Below, piece after piece: positions 17,562-27,768 of a stretch of 62,461 nt of DNA (positions within the stretch are counted from its first letter, which is position 1; every line of letters starts with the position of its first letter). Below the pieces are notes generated by a model. The model was given only the letters and a program-made list of their open reading frames with translations. It had not been told where the DNA came from and made no database searches. Where the stretch lies: contig PLYI01000069.1 of the NCBI GenBank assembly GCA_003151735.1, positions 1-62,461 on the forward strand. Direction: 5' to 3'. The translations under genes were made by a program, and so were the position numbers. Origin of the DNA: Candidatus Bathyarchaeota archaeon. GTDB lineage: Archaea > Thermoproteota > Bathyarchaeia > Bathyarchaeales > Bathycorpusculaceae.

Positions 17562-19541
17562 TTATTGGGTTTTTTTTGCTGCTACTGCCGCGAGCTGATA
17601 TTGCAGTTCTGCGTATGCTGCTTTGATGTCGTCGATTGAGCCTTCGTCTTCGATGGTTGATGTGTCGCCGAGTGGTGCTCCGGTTAGGACTGCTTTGAGG
17701 AGTCTGCGCATGATTTTGCCGCTTCGTGTTTTTGGCAGCTTGTTAACTATGATGACTGCGTCTGGAGTTGCGATTGGTCCAATGGTGGTTCGGACGTGTT
17801 TTATGAGTTCAGCTCTAAGTTCATCTGAGGCTGTGAATCCACTGCGTAATACTACGAATGCTACTGGAACTTCGCCTTTAACTACGTCTTCTTTGCCCAT
17901 GACTGCTGCTTCCGAGACTGCTGGATGAGATACAAGTGCGCTTTCGAGTTCTACTGTGCCGATGCGGTGACCTGCTACTTTGAGGACTTCGTCTGCTCTT
18001 CCAAGGAGCCAGAAGTATCCATCTTGGTCGCGGATCGCATAGTCGCCTGTAACATAGATTCCTGGCCATCTGCCAAAGTATGTTAGCTTGAAGCGTTCAG
18101 GGTCTTTCCAGACTGTCTGCAGCATTCCTGGCCATGGTGACTTGATTACGAGGTAGCCTTTGTTTTGTGCTGGAACGGGTTTTCCTGTTTCGTCAAAGAT
18201 GTCAATGTTTACGCCTGGCAGTGGTAAGGTTGCGCTGCCTGGTTTAAGCGGTGTTAATTCTATGCCTGGTGCTGGGGAAATCATGAATCCGCCTGTTTCT
18301 GTTTGCCACCAGGTATCGATTATCGGTAGTCTTTCTTTGCCGATTACGCGGTAATACCATTTCCATGCTTCGGGGTTGATTGCTTCGCCGACTGAGCCTA
18401 AGATGCGTAGTGTGCTGAGGTCGTGTTTTAGTGGGAGTGCTTCGCCGAATTTCATGAACATTCGAACAGCGGTTGGTGTGCCATAGAGTATGCTGATGCC
18501 GTGGTTTTCAATCATTTGCCACCAGCGGTCTTGTCCTGGATAATCAGGTGTGCCTTCGAAGAGGAAAGCGGTTATTCCTAAGCTTAGAGGTGCATAAACA
18601 TTGTATGTGTGTCCAGTAATCCAGCCGATGTCTGCAACACACCAGTAAATGTCTTCGTCTGTTGGGTCAAACGCCCATTTAAGTGTCCAGTAAGCCCAAA
18701 CTAAGTATCCGCCTATGCCATGTTGGACACCTTTTGGTTTGCCTGTGGTTCCTGAAGTGTAAAGTATGAACAGTGGGTCAGTGGATTTCATGCTTTCTGG
18801 TTCAACGTATGCGTTTGCGCCTGCTGCTGTCAATGCGTCATGGTACCAGATGTCTCTGCCTTCTTTCATTTGGACTGGTTGACCTGTGCGTTTGACTACA
18901 AGGACTTTCTCAATGTTTGTCATGAGTGAGGATGCACGGTCTGCATTGTCTTTGATTCCAACTGCTTTACCTCTACGGAACGAGCCGTCTGCTGTCACTA
19001 GCACTTTTGCTCCACAGTCGTTTACTCTGTCAGCTAATGCTTCAGCGCTGAATCCTGAAAAGACCACTGTGTGGACTCCTCCGATTCTTGTTGTTGCAAG
19101 CAAAGTGATTGGCAACTCTGGAATGACGGGTAGGAAGACTGCGACGCGGTCGCCTCTTTTGACGCCCAGGTCCTTTAGTGCTTTGGCGAGTTTGTTTACT
19201 TCGCGGTATAGTTGGTAGTAAGTGTAGGTTTTTACTTCTCCCATTTCGCCTTCCCAAATGTAGGCGAGTTTATTTTTGCGTGCGGTTTTTACGTGTCTGT
19301 CTAATGCGTTGTAACAAATGTTTAGTTCTCCATCGGGGAACCACTTGAAGAACGGCGGGTTCGAGTCATCCAACACTTTGGTTGGAGCTTTGAACCAGTC
19401 GATAGCTTTTGCTTTTTCTGCCCAGAATTCTTGTGGGTTTTTAATGGATTCCTCCCAGATTTGTTTGCGTTTTTCTCCAGAAGAAACTTTTGCAATGCTT
19501 GGACTATATTTTTCGTTGAATGGTAAACTAGCTTCTGACAT
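17562..19541 (-). CDS. acs: Acetyl-CoA synthetase (AMP-forming acetate-CoA ligase)
   Basis: About 659 residues from ATG 19541, which has GGAG eight bases upstream; the ATG at 19556 overlaps that site. It activates acetate with ATP and CoA to acetyl-CoA. Key motifs are LFILYTSGTTGKPKG (phosphate loop), the WWQTETGG adenylate motif, TGDYAIRDQDGYFW and the C-terminal TRSGKIMRR, whose Lys is the classic acetylation/adenylation site. Length and order match bacterial/archaeal Acs. It lies 180 bases downstream of a SatP-type acetate transporter on the same strand, so uptake and activation of acetate are probably coupled. Confidence 0.96.
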   Translation of the reverse strand: MSEASLPFNEKYSPSIAKVSSGEKRKQIWEESIKNPQEFWAEKAKAIDWFKAPTKVLDDSNPPFFKWFPDGELNICYNALDRHVKTARKNKLAYIWEGEMGEVKTYTYYQLYREVNKLAKALKDLGVKRGDRVAVFLPVIPELPITLLATTRIGGVHTVVFSGFSAEALADRVNDCGAKVLVTADGSFRRGKAVGIKDNADRASSLMTNIEKVLVVKRTGQPVQMKEGRDIWYHDALTAAGANAYVEPESMKSTDPLFILYTSGTTGKPKGVQHGIGGYLVWAYWTLKWAFDPTDEDIYWCVADIGWITGHTYNVYAPLSLGITAFLFEGTPDYPGQDRWWQMIENHGISILYGTPTAVRMFMKFGEALPLKHDLSTLRILGSVGEAINPEAWKWYYRVIGKERLPIIDTWWQTETGGFMISPAPGIELTPLKPGSATLPLPGVNIDIFDETGKPVPAQNKGYLVIKSPWPGMLQTVWKDPERFKLTYFGRWPGIYVTGDYAIRDQDGYFWLLGRADEVLKVAGHRIGTVELESALVSHPAVSEAAVMGKEDVVKGEVPVAFVVLRSGFTASDELRAELIKHVRTTIGPIATPDAVIIVNKLPKTRSGKIMRRLLKAVLTGAPLGDTSTIEDEGSIDDIKAAYAELQYQLAAVAAKKTQ

Positions 19542-19721
19542 TACTCTTATCTCCATTAGAGTGCTGAAAATGTAAGTCCTATAGATAAGTTTTTTCGGTT
19601 GGTTGAGATGAATTTAAAATGAATACCTTTTTTTCATATTCTTATGAGAAAATACTTAGTTGGGGGTTGATACCCCCGAAACCCCTATGAAAAAAAAAGA
19701 AAAAAGATAAGTTGAATTTAG

Positions 19722-20318
19722 CTACTGTTTAACTGGGTAGATAGGTAGCACTGTTTTTCCGTTAGCTTCATTCAGAACTTCAGCGAGCCCAAGATACACT
19801 GCACTTGCTCCACAGATGACGCCTTCGATACCTACGAATGTGTTGAATGTTATAGATCCAGATATAACCGGGTTGTTAGTCAATTCTCTTATCGCCAGCA
19901 TAAAGAACAGGACAAATAAGCTTCCGAACACGAATTGCAACGCGCGATTAGCTTTCAGTGTGCCAAAGAACATGCCCAAAGTAAAGATTCCCCACATTAT
20001 GAAGTACGCCGCCAACGAAGATGTAGATGGACCTGTGAATCCAGTTAGTTTTGGTAACAGCAGAAGCATGACAAGACTCCACCAGAATAAGCCGTAGGAT
20101 AAGAATGCGACTGTGCCAAATGTGTTGCCTTTTTTGAACTCCATCACGCCAACAATAATCTGTGCTATACCACCGTAAGCTATGCCCATCGCCAAAATCA
20201 CTGTATCCAAAGGAAAAGCGCCAGCGTTAACTAAGTTCAGCAGTACTGTTGTAATTCCAAAGCCTAGTAGTCCAAGAGGTGCGGGATTCGCTAGTTTTGT
20301 TATCAGTTTATCGCTCAT
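19722..20318 (-). CDS. GPR1/FUN34/YaaH (SatP) acetate transporter
   Basis: 198 residues from the ATG at 20318, chosen over 20354 because GGAGAAAAG sits directly upstream. Six transmembrane helices follow the family signature [21 protein letters not shown] (N-P-[AG]-P-[LF]-G-L). These proteins carry acetate/succinate with protons. The gene precedes acetyl-CoA synthetase on the same strand, supporting acetate as substrate. Confidence 0.93.
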   Translation of the reverse strand: MSDKLITKLANPAPLGLLGFGITTVLLNLVNAGAFPLDTVILAMGIAYGGIAQIIVGVMEFKKGNTFGTVAFLSYGLFWWSLVMLLLLPKLTGFTGPSTSSLAAYFIMWGIFTLGMFFGTLKANRALQFVFGSLFVLFFMLAIRELTNNPVISGSITFNTFVGIEGVICGASAVYLGLAEVLNEANGKTVLPIYPVKQ

Positions 20319-20390
20319 TTTTTCTTTTCTCCTAAATTGATAGTCTTCACTCAATCCGCATGTTTTATTATAAAGCTTTTCGGACGCTTG

Positions 20391-23141
20391 CTAGCTTCTT
20401 CTATGTGTTGCTACGTATTTGCCAACTTCTAACGCGGTGAACACTGCACCTGCAAACAACCCAGCTATTGCCCAATCGATAAGTTCGGGCGAGTGGACAT
20501 CGAAGAGGGTTTGGAGGCCTGGCGTGTATAGGACAAGCAGCTGCAGGGCGAATGATGAGAGGACGGCAATCCAGAGGAGCCTGTTCTTGAATGGCCCAAC
20601 TTTGAACACTGGGTATTTTAGTGATCGACATGAGATGGCTACAGCTAATTCCATAACTATCATGGCGGTGAGCAACTGGGTTCTTGCCTCCAAAAGTTGG
20701 AAGTTGCTTTGCCAAGGCAAGTGTGAGAAAAACGCTATCAACAGCAGAACCGCCATGAATATAGGCACCGTGCTCAGGTATACTTTGACATCTTTGCTGA
20801 ATACGCTCTCGCTGGGTTTTCGGGGTTTTCGCTGCATCAAATCTGGGTCTCCCGGGTCAACGCCTAAAGCGATGGCGGGTAAACCGTCAGTGACGAGGTT
20901 AATCCATAGAATCTGCACAGCCGTCAAAGCGATAGCCGCACTATTTACAAGGCTAGCGTCTGACCCTGGAGACAAAATGCGGGCAAGGTAGGGCACGCTT
21001 ACCACAGCGAAGAACATAACTAGGATTTCCATGATGTTGCATTGCAGCAGGTAAGTTAGGTATTTTTTGATGTTGTCAAAGATTTCTCTGCCTTCTTTGA
21101 CAGCTTTAACGATGCTGGCAAAGTTATCGTCTGCCAAAACCATGTCGGCAGCTTCTTTTGTGACCTCGGTGCCGGAGATGCCCATGGCGATGCCTATGTC
21201 ACTCATCTTGAGTGCAGGCGCATCGTTGACTCCGTCTCCCGTCATGGCGACGACTTCGTCTTTTTGTTTCCAAGCCTTAACAATCCGCGTTTTGTGCTCA
21301 GGCGCCACACGGGCATAAACCACCACTTTCTCAACCACTTCGGATAGCTGTTCATCAGTCATCGCCTCAAGCTCCTGACCAGTCAAAACTTGACCAACCT
21401 GTCCCCCTTCGCCTATCAGGTTAAGTTCCCTGGCGATGGCTGTGGCGGTCAATTTGTGGTCTCCTGTAATCATGACGACGCGTATTCCAGCGTTTTTGCA
21501 GATGACGATGGCGTCTTTGACTTCGGGGCGCGGCGGATCAATCATGCCGGCGATGCCGACAAAAACAAAGTCCTCTTCCATTTGCTCAACGAATTCTTCT
21601 GTGTCGGCTGCAAGTTCTTTGTAGGCGAATCCAAGGTTCCTGAGGGCTTGCAGAGCCATTTCTTCGGTTATTTTGTGGTGTTTGTCTCGGATTTCTTTAG
21701 TTAAGCGCTTCACTTTTCCATCCAGAAAGATTTTGCTACACCGCTCCAAAACGACTTCGGGGGCGCCCTTCATGTAAGCGGTTCTTTTGCCCTGGTAAGC
21801 GTGTATGGTGGTCATGCGTTTTCGCTCAGAGGAGAACGGCAATTCCGCAACGCGGGGCTCTTGCGTTTCAAGTTCTTCTTTGCTGATGCCTGCTTTTTCT
21901 GCTGCAACAACCAGCGCGCCTTCTGTGGGGTCGCCTTTCACAGTCCACTTGCCAGTCTGTACTTCTAGTTCGAGGTTTGAGTCGTTGCATAAAACTGCGA
22001 CTTTGAGCAGAGTCTTCAAGTTCTCGTCGGGCGCTATTGTTTTATCTTCAAACTGAAATTCGCCCTGCGGCGCATAACCTATTCCTGTAACTTTGATGGT
22101 GCGGTCGTTAACGTAGAGGCGTTGGACAGTCATTTCACCCTTCGTCATGGTTCCCGTTTTGTCACTGCAGATAACACTGGTGCTTCCAAGCGTCTCCACA
22201 GCGGGCAACCGTTTAACGATGGTGTTGACTTTAGCCATGCGGTACATGCCGATGGCAAGAGCTCCGGTTATAATCGCGGGTAATGCTTCAGGAACAGCGG
22301 CGACGGCAAGGCTGATGGCCCACAAAACCATGTCAAGGATGGACCGATGCTCAACTACAATGCCGACAACTCCAACACTTAAGGCAACAATTACGCATAG
22401 AATACCAATCCATTTGCCGACGCTGCCCATTCGTTTTTCCAGAGGCGTTTGCTCTTGTGGTGCAGCTTGAACCATCTTGGCGATTTTGCCGAATTCCGTA
22501 TTCATGCCCGTGCAGGTTACTACCGCTTTGCCTCTTCCGTAAACGACTACTGTTCCAGTGAAAACCAAATTGCGCCTGTCGTTTAACGGTGTCTGCTCAG
22601 GCAGAGGCAAAGTGGATTTGTCAACAGATGCAGATTCCCCTGTTAATGACGCTTCATCGGTTTTCATCATGAAAGCTTCCAGAAGCCGACCGTCTGCAGG
22701 AACCTTATCGCCTGTGTAAAGGAAAATTATGTCTCCGGGGACAAGCTGGTTCGCGGGAATCTTTATTTCTTTGCCATCGCGGAGAACGCTGGCGGTTGGC
22801 GCCGTCATCTTTTTTAAAGCTTCAACTGCTTTTTCGCTGCGGTATTCTTGGGAGAACCCTAAAGCCGCACTCGCTATGACAATGACTAGAATGATGGCGG
22901 CGTCAGTTGCTTCTCCAACAGCAAAGGAAAGCCCAGTGGCTATAAGCAGGATAATCATAAGTACGTTGGTGAATTGCCCCAGTAGAAGCTTGAGGGGGGA
23001 CTTGCGTTTTTCTTTCTTGATTTCGTTGGGTCCATTTATTTTTAGGCGTTCTTGGGCTTCCTGCGTGGTTAATCCTTTGGGGATAACCTTTAATTCTTCC
23101 AATGCTTCTTGGGCGGTTTTGCTATGCCAATGATTTACCAT
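20391..23141 (-). CDS. P-type Ca2+-transporting ATPase (P2A-like)
   Basis: 916 residues with the complete P-type plan: N-terminal cation-ATPase helix (HSKTAQEALEEL), actuator loop (TDEASLTGES), phosphorylation motif CSDKTGTMTKGEM, nucleotide-binding KGAPEV, hinge MTGDGVNDAPALK, and about ten transmembrane helices with VAAVPEALPA in M4 and the LVTDGLPAIALGVD end typical of SERCA/PMR1-type pumps. It expels Ca2+ (or Mn2+) from the cytoplasm at the cost of ATP. The start overlaps the upstream membrane-protein gene by 20 bases, so the two are translated together. Confidence 0.95.
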   Translation of the reverse strand: MVNHWHSKTAQEALEELKVIPKGLTTQEAQERLKINGPNEIKKEKRKSPLKLLLGQFTNVLMIILLIATGLSFAVGEATDAAIILVIVIASAALGFSQEYRSEKAVEALKKMTAPTASVLRDGKEIKIPANQLVPGDIIFLYTGDKVPADGRLLEAFMMKTDEASLTGESASVDKSTLPLPEQTPLNDRRNLVFTGTVVVYGRGKAVVTCTGMNTEFGKIAKMVQAAPQEQTPLEKRMGSVGKWIGILCVIVALSVGVVGIVVEHRSILDMVLWAISLAVAAVPEALPAIITGALAIGMYRMAKVNTIVKRLPAVETLGSTSVICSDKTGTMTKGEMTVQRLYVNDRTIKVTGIGYAPQGEFQFEDKTIAPDENLKTLLKVAVLCNDSNLELEVQTGKWTVKGDPTEGALVVAAEKAGISKEELETQEPRVAELPFSSERKRMTTIHAYQGKRTAYMKGAPEVVLERCSKIFLDGKVKRLTKEIRDKHHKITEEMALQALRNLGFAYKELAADTEEFVEQMEEDFVFVGIAGMIDPPRPEVKDAIVICKNAGIRVVMITGDHKLTATAIARELNLIGEGGQVGQVLTGQELEAMTDEQLSEVVEKVVVYARVAPEHKTRIVKAWKQKDEVVAMTGDGVNDAPALKMSDIGIAMGISGTEVTKEAADMVLADDNFASIVKAVKEGREIFDNIKKYLTYLLQCNIMEILVMFFAVVSVPYLARILSPGSDASLVNSAAIALTAVQILWINLVTDGLPAIALGVDPGDPDLMQRKPRKPSESVFSKDVKVYLSTVPIFMAVLLLIAFFSHLPWQSNFQLLEARTQLLTAMIVMELAVAISCRSLKYPVFKVGPFKNRLLWIAVLSSFALQLLVLYTPGLQTLFDVHSPELIDWAIAGLFAGAVFTALEVGKYVATHRRS

Positions 23142-23694
23142 TTGCCTCTTCCTCGCTTGGGTGTTTTTGATGATAAATCCGACTGTACTTATACAGTGAG
23201 ATAACGCCGACCAACAAAACTCCCAAACTCAGTATGTACAGTGTCCAAGCAAAAATCGGTCCATTGCGCACGATTTGTTTTTGCCATTGCCACGGAAAAT
23301 CATTCAGGTTTCCAAGTGGCCATGCACCGATTACCTGGTACGTAAAGCCAAAAGCAATTAACAAGAGGGCGACGTACTGTTTATCTGGGGCAGCTTGGGG
23401 GCTTATTCCGCGTACACTGTATAGGCTTAACATAAAAGAGCCTATGATTAAAGTTGGAAAGCTAGTGACAAAAAATATTGGATCGATAAAACTGCGCGGC
23501 AGCAACGTGGGGATATAGGATGGTGGATAAACGGTGACGTCTTTTCCCAAATCCGCCACGGTCCAGCCGCTAAGCAGAACCGACGTCAGATATAATACTC
23601 CGTAAGCCGCCAACAATAAGCCAAGCGACACTTTCTGGCTTGTTACATAATTTGAAACCCTGTAAACGTAGGTTTTCTTATGGTCACTACTCAT
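23122..23694 (-). CDS. Four-helix membrane protein co-transcribed with the Ca2+-ATPase
   Basis: 190 residues with helices at about 22-42, 75-95, 107-127 and 142-165, a hydrophilic extracytoplasmic loop after helix 1 (TVYPPSYIPTLLP) and a charged C-terminus (HPSEEEANGK). The family is not recognised. The 20-base overlap with the ATPase start suggests an accessory or regulatory subunit, but that is inference from position only. Confidence 0.7.
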   Translation of the reverse strand: MSSDHKKTYVYRVSNYVTSQKVSLGLLLAAYGVLYLTSVLLSGWTVADLGKDVTVYPPSYIPTLLPRSFIDPIFFVTSFPTLIIGSFMLSLYSVRGISPQAAPDKQYVALLLIAFGFTYQVIGAWPLGNLNDFPWQWQKQIVRNGPIFAWTLYILSLGVLLVGVISLYKYSRIYHQKHPSEEEANGKSLA

Positions 23695-23807
23695 TAGTAA
23701 GTCGTAGCTCTTATGCTGTTTTTATTGTCCTTAGAATATATTAGTTTTTAAAATGAAGGTGCAAAGTCCTATATTGGTTTCAGACAAGTGTTTGCATCAA
23801 GAAATTA

Positions 23808-23935
23808 CATATTTGGATCCTATTAGGATATCATTGCAGAAATCCATAGGGGGTAGGTTAAAGCCCTAAGAGGGATAGGTCTGTATTGTGGGTTTTGCGC
23901 TCATTAGTATGTTGGTTTTCTGTGCTTTAAATAAG
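23808..23935 (+). repeat. Dispersed intergenic repeat, copy B (both modules)
   Basis: Module one is CATATTTGGATCCTATTAGG followed by ATATCATTGCAG (23808-23839); within it ATCCTA-T-TAGGAT is a perfect palindrome. It is followed by ATAGGGGGTAGG, AGAGGGATAGG and module two, TTTTGCGCTCATTAGTATG (near 23892-23912). It sits between the membrane-protein promoter and the rubrerythrin 3' end. Confidence 0.5.
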
Positions 23936-23987
23936 GGGGTAGGTTGCAAGAGCAAGCAGAACTTTTCAAAATGGAGAGAAGGGGTGG

Positions 23988-24560
23988 TTAGTAGTTTTCT
24001 GTCCAGACTTCAAAGTACGCTTTGGGATGATTGCATGTTGGGCAAATATCAGGCGCGTTGGGTCCCTCGACTACTAAGCCGCAGTTTCTACATTTCCATT
24101 TGATAGTTTGGTCTTTCTTGAATATTTTGCCCTGCTGCAGACTTTCAAGCAACTTATTGTATCTTCGTTCATGGGAGACTTCAACCTTTGCAACATTGCG
24201 GAATGTTCTTGCAACCTCAGGGAAACCTTCCTGTTCAGCTACGTCGCCAAAGCCGGGGTAAAGAATTGTCCACTCAAACTTTTCACCTTCAGCAGCAGCT
24301 TTGAGGTGGTCAGCTGTTGAGGCGATTACTCCTGCTGGGTAAGCCGCTGTGAATTCAACCATTCCGCCTTTAAGATGCTTAAAGTATAATTCGGCATGTT
24401 CCTTCTCGTTGCCAGCGGTCTCCTCAAAAATCGCTGCAATTTGCTCGTAACCTTGTTTTCGGGCTACACTAGCAAAAAATGTGTACCTGTTGCGCGCTTG
24501 GGATTCTCCTGCAAACGCCGCTAAAAGATTTTTTTCTGTTTTGCTTCCAACAAAATCCAT
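23988..24560 (-). CDS. rbr: Rubrerythrin
   Basis: 190 residues from ATG 24560, favoured over the TTG at 24575 because GGAG is nine bases upstream. The N-terminal ferritin-like domain supplies the di-iron ligands ([46 protein letters not shown]). The C-terminal rubredoxin domain has CRNCG and [12 protein letters not shown]. Rubrerythrin reduces hydrogen peroxide with electrons from rubredoxin or NADH in anaerobes. Together with the superoxide dismutase at the end of the window it indicates an anaerobe coping with oxygen exposure. Confidence 0.95.
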   Translation of the reverse strand: MDFVGSKTEKNLLAAFAGESQARNRYTFFASVARKQGYEQIAAIFEETAGNEKEHAELYFKHLKGGMVEFTAAYPAGVIASTADHLKAAAEGEKFEWTILYPGFGDVAEQEGFPEVARTFRNVAKVEVSHERRYNKLLESLQQGKIFKKDQTIKWKCRNCGLVVEGPNAPDICPTCNHPKAYFEVWTENY

Positions 24561-24764
24561 ATTGTTCAACTCCAACCCAGAATTATCTGTGACCCAAAAT
24601 AAAAGTGTTCCCTGAAAACCAGCTTAAAGCCAATCCCTTTATCTCTCAGCAACGCTTATTGTTTTCTGCCGAATGATGAGAAGGCATTAGCTTGACATTA
24701 ATTTGGATGAAAGTTCAGAGTTACTCAGACGGCACCTAAAAACTGAAATCAAATTTTAAACCGA

Positions 24765-25565
24765 TTAACTAAAACAGCAGATTACCGCACTGGCCCACAT
24801 CACGTCAAAGTAATTCTGTGAGAGTTCAATGAGGTTTATGTTGTTAGACACTAACATTGCTGTATCGGCAGGTGTTTTGTCTGACGAGAGTAAAATATTT
24901 ACTTCTTCTTTATCAAAAACTGCCACCATAGATGAAGGAAGAGAAGAAATATAACGAACTTCGAAGTGAGGATAATTCAGAAGCTTCTGGAGTTTTTTTG
25001 GAAACACATCAGTGTTCCTTGGAGCCTGCGTTATAATATGTACATGGACGCCTCTTTTTAGCGCTTCATTTAATTCGTCGATGGCTTCAGGCGTATAAGT
25101 TAAAAAGAAGGACCATTTTGTTACGATATTTATGATTTTTTTGGTGATTGCAACTTGCTTTCTAGTTTTCGACAAACGGGCTTGCAAGTCATTAATAATT
25201 ATAAACTGTGATTCTTCATCTTTTAGTCCATCGCTCTCTTTTGAAGTGAAATAGGACAGTAGTTGTTTTGATTCTTGCTCTATTTGGGCGGTCTGTTTTC
25301 TTCTGCGTTCAATTAGTATTTCGATGGCTTCTTTGATTGGGATTGCTCTAAACTTGGTGGGTGTATCTATAAGCTTCTCAATTAATCCTAGGTTAAGTAG
25401 CTGTGGCGCTATCCGATAGAGGTCCTGTCGAGCGATATTTGATTTTTTGGCAATGTCTTTGACGGTTGCTTTTCCTCCTTTAGCTAACTCCAAATAGACT
25501 TTAGACTGTAGAATAGTTAGCCCTAAACCAGTCAACGTTTCAACGGCTTTATCCTGAACAGTCAA
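24765..25565 (-). CDS. TrmB-family transcriptional regulator
   Basis: 266 residues. The N-terminal winged helix (LGLTILQSKVYLELAKGGKATVKDI, then SNIARQDLYRIAPQLLNLGLI) is the TrmB type. A coiled coil (IERRRKQTAQIEQESKQLL) and a C-terminal PLD-like sensing domain (about 140-266) follow. TrmB regulators sense sugars or other metabolites and repress or activate nearby genes. It is divergent from the radical-SAM gene, 580 bases away, which is the most likely target. Confidence 0.85.
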   Translation of the reverse strand: MTVQDKAVETLTGLGLTILQSKVYLELAKGGKATVKDIAKKSNIARQDLYRIAPQLLNLGLIEKLIDTPTKFRAIPIKEAIEILIERRRKQTAQIEQESKQLLSYFTSKESDGLKDEESQFIIINDLQARLSKTRKQVAITKKIINIVTKWSFFLTYTPEAIDELNEALKRGVHVHIITQAPRNTDVFPKKLQKLLNYPHFEVRYISSLPSSMVAVFDKEEVNILLSSDKTPADTAMLVSNNINLIELSQNYFDVMWASAVICCFS

Positions 25566-26145
25566 AGATTTTTTCCTCTGTTAAATTGCCCGATAACATC
25601 GTTATAATCCAACATAGTGACATCATAGCATAATAAACTTTTCGAGGTTGACAGTAATAGCACTTCTGACCATCATTTAAATAGATAATTATCATAATAA
25701 TCTCTAAGGAACACAACCAAAAAAGTTGGGTTCCATTAAGAAAAAAGCAAAGGAGAACAGATAGGGGCTGAAAAGGCGCTGGTTCAAGTTCACGATACTG
25801 CCCATAATAGTCGTGAGAGAGTATTTGCATTTACTCTTTTCTCCTAAAAAAGTTCCAGAGCCTCAGCAAACCAACTCTAATCTGTTCTCTTTTTTTTGAC
25901 ATTTAAATTTTGTTTCGAATTGGATTTTTAATTTTTGTGAGAGATTAGCAAGAAGGCAGTTTCACGTGATGTCTGACAGACCCATTACACCTTGATTCTG
26001 TGTTATTAAAAAAAAGTTAAACATGAAGTTACTCAGCGATACCTAAAATTCTCTCCAAACCCCTTAGACCCAACATGCAAGCGATAGTAATTCTTAAAAG
26101 CAGTATGGACTAATCATTTAGTCTATTCAAGAGGCAGACAAAGGT
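25566..26145. other. 580-base divergent intergenic region with a hairpin
   Basis: Contains a hairpin at 25708-25734 (GGAAC-a-CAAC, loop, GTTG-g-GTTCC) and a minus-strand ATG at 25830 behind a good GGAGAAAAG site. The ORF it opens (93 codons, overlapping the TrmB start) has an unnatural Cys/Tyr/Ile-rich composition, so I do not call it. The site may drive a short leader peptide or an unannotated RNA. No repeat copy is present. Confidence 0.35.
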
Positions 26146-27768
26146 TTGGCAACAGCTTTGGGCAAAAAAATCGTTCTCACCGCATCCGCCACAGAAATGA
26201 GCGATTTTCATAATAATCCATTCATCGCATTCGTAGGAGGCTTTGGAAAAGGCCCCATTCCACTAACCTACGCTAGAAAAACACTTTATCCATCAACTGA
26301 ACGCAAAGCTAACGGACAAGCAAAGTTTGCTCCCTACGGCTTAAGAAAAGTAGAATCCATACTTTTGCAAGGCGGTTTTTCCCATAAGGACATCGCAGTT
26401 GCCTACCCTGATGAACTACAAAACTTCATCGGCCCAGAAACCAAAGTTGTAGGCATATCCTCAATGGATCCAACAGGCATGGGATACGTCAGCAAGACAT
26501 ATTCATCAATTGTGGGCGGCGGAGAACCCATGAATGCAATAGAATTCCGCAAACTCGTCATGCACCCAAGCATCAAAAAGTATAAGCCAAAAATTATTGT
26601 CGGCGGCTTCGGTTCATGGCAGCTGGAACGCCAACACGTCTCCGAAAGCTACGGCGTTGACTGCGTTATGATCGGCGGCAGACCAGGACCAATCGTGGAG
26701 CTTTTCAAGAAAGCAGTAAACGGAGAATCTATCCCGCGTATTGCAAAGGCTGATGAATCACTAAATAACTGGAACTACAACCAGGAAATGCCCCTGACCC
26801 AAAACGTTGCTATCCATGGCGCCGTCGAAATCAGCAAGGGCTGTGGCAGAAACTGCCAATTCTGCACTCCAACAATGCAGAATAAGGTTGATGTGCCGTT
26901 GGATAAAATCATGCAGGAAGTTGCACTTAGCACCGCACAAGGCAGCGACCATATAACCCTAATCACTGAAGACCTGTTTATTTACGGTGCCTCGGACAAA
27001 AAGTTTATCCCTAACCGCGAAGCAGTTGTGAAACTGGTTAAGAGCGTTGCAGACTACCCTGGCGTGAAGAGCATTCAGGCTTCACATATGTCGTTAGCTC
27101 CAGTTTGGCATGACCCACTAATGATTAAGCAGCTTGCTGAAATTCTCATTGAGAAAAGCTGGTATTCATTCGGCAAAAAACCAATTATCACCGCTGAAAC
27201 TGGTGTTGAAACTGGTAGCCCCCGCCTCATGAAAAAGTATATGTCGGGTAAAATGTTGCCATTTAAGTCTGAGCAATGGCAGGACGTAGTAACCAATGCT
27301 TTCGGCGTCCTAAACGATAATGACTGGTACCCGCTGGCAACGCTAATCATAGGGTTGCCTGACGAGAAAGAAGAAGATATGCTCCAGACGTTAGAGTTGA
27401 TGGATAAACTCAAAGACTTCAACGCCTTCTACGTGCCGCTTTTCTTTGTTCCACTGGAAAACTGTGTCCTCATGAACAAGAAAGGCGCTGAAATGGATTC
27501 ACTTTCAAAGGCACGCTGGGACTTTTTCATCAAATGCTGGGAATACAACATCAAAATCTGGAAACCAACCTTCCTAGAAAACCGAATACGCAACCAATTG
27601 CTCTACAAAACCTTCGACAATTTCATAATTCCCTACTTCGGCAAAATCCTAGGCACATACTACGGCTTAACACGCGGCGAAAAAAGCGAACAACTAAAGC
27701 AAGCTGTTTGGCAATTAAGCATGCCCATACCTGAGTCGACAAAACGCAAAATGAAAGATAAGGTTTAA
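26146..27768 (+). CDS. B12-binding-type radical SAM protein
   Basis: 540 residues from a TTG start. The N-terminal part (about 20-200) resembles a cobalamin-binding-like Rossmann domain (KVVGISSMDPTGMGY, KPKIIVGGFGSW, DCVMIGGRPG). The radical SAM core follows with the cluster motif CGRNCQFC (CxxxCxxC) in EISKGCGRNCQFCTP and the later TAETGVETGSPRLM and LATLIIGLPDEKEEDM motifs. Such proteins catalyse methylations, rearrangements or methylthiolations. The substrate cannot be told from the sequence. It converges with trmI (four-base overlap of stops). Confidence 0.88.
   Translation: MATALGKKIVLTASATEMSDFHNNPFIAFVGGFGKGPIPLTYARKTLYPSTERKANGQAKFAPYGLRKVESILLQGGFSHKDIAVAYPDELQNFIGPETKVVGISSMDPTGMGYVSKTYSSIVGGGEPMNAIEFRKLVMHPSIKKYKPKIIVGGFGSWQLERQHVSESYGVDCVMIGGRPGPIVELFKKAVNGESIPRIAKADESLNNWNYNQEMPLTQNVAIHGAVEISKGCGRNCQFCTPTMQNKVDVPLDKIMQEVALSTAQGSDHITLITEDLFIYGASDKKFIPNREAVVKLVKSVADYPGVKSIQASHMSLAPVWHDPLMIKQLAEILIEKSWYSFGKKPIITAETGVETGSPRLMKKYMSGKMLPFKSEQWQDVVTNAFGVLNDNDWYPLATLIIGLPDEKEEDMLQTLELMDKLKDFNAFYVPLFFVPLENCVLMNKKGAEMDSLSKARWDFFIKCWEYNIKIWKPTFLENRIRNQLLYKTFDNFIIPYFGKILGTYYGLTRGEKSEQLKQAVWQLSMPIPESTKRKMKDKV

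Noticed and set aside
19340-19370. GGTTCGAGTC resembling a tRNA T-arm
   Set aside because: Inside acetyl-CoA synthetase coding sequence, with no acceptor or anticodon stems around it; no tRNA was found anywhere.
20419-20991. 190-codon open frame opposite the P-type ATPase
   Set aside because: It lies wholly antisense to a certain gene, has Ala/Ser/Arg-rich shadow composition and no ribosome-binding site.
25549-25830. 93-codon minus-strand ORF with a good GGAGAAAAG site before its ATG
   Set aside because: Composition (many Cys, Tyr, Ile runs) is unnatural and it overlaps the TrmB start; kept only as a comment in the intergenic entry.
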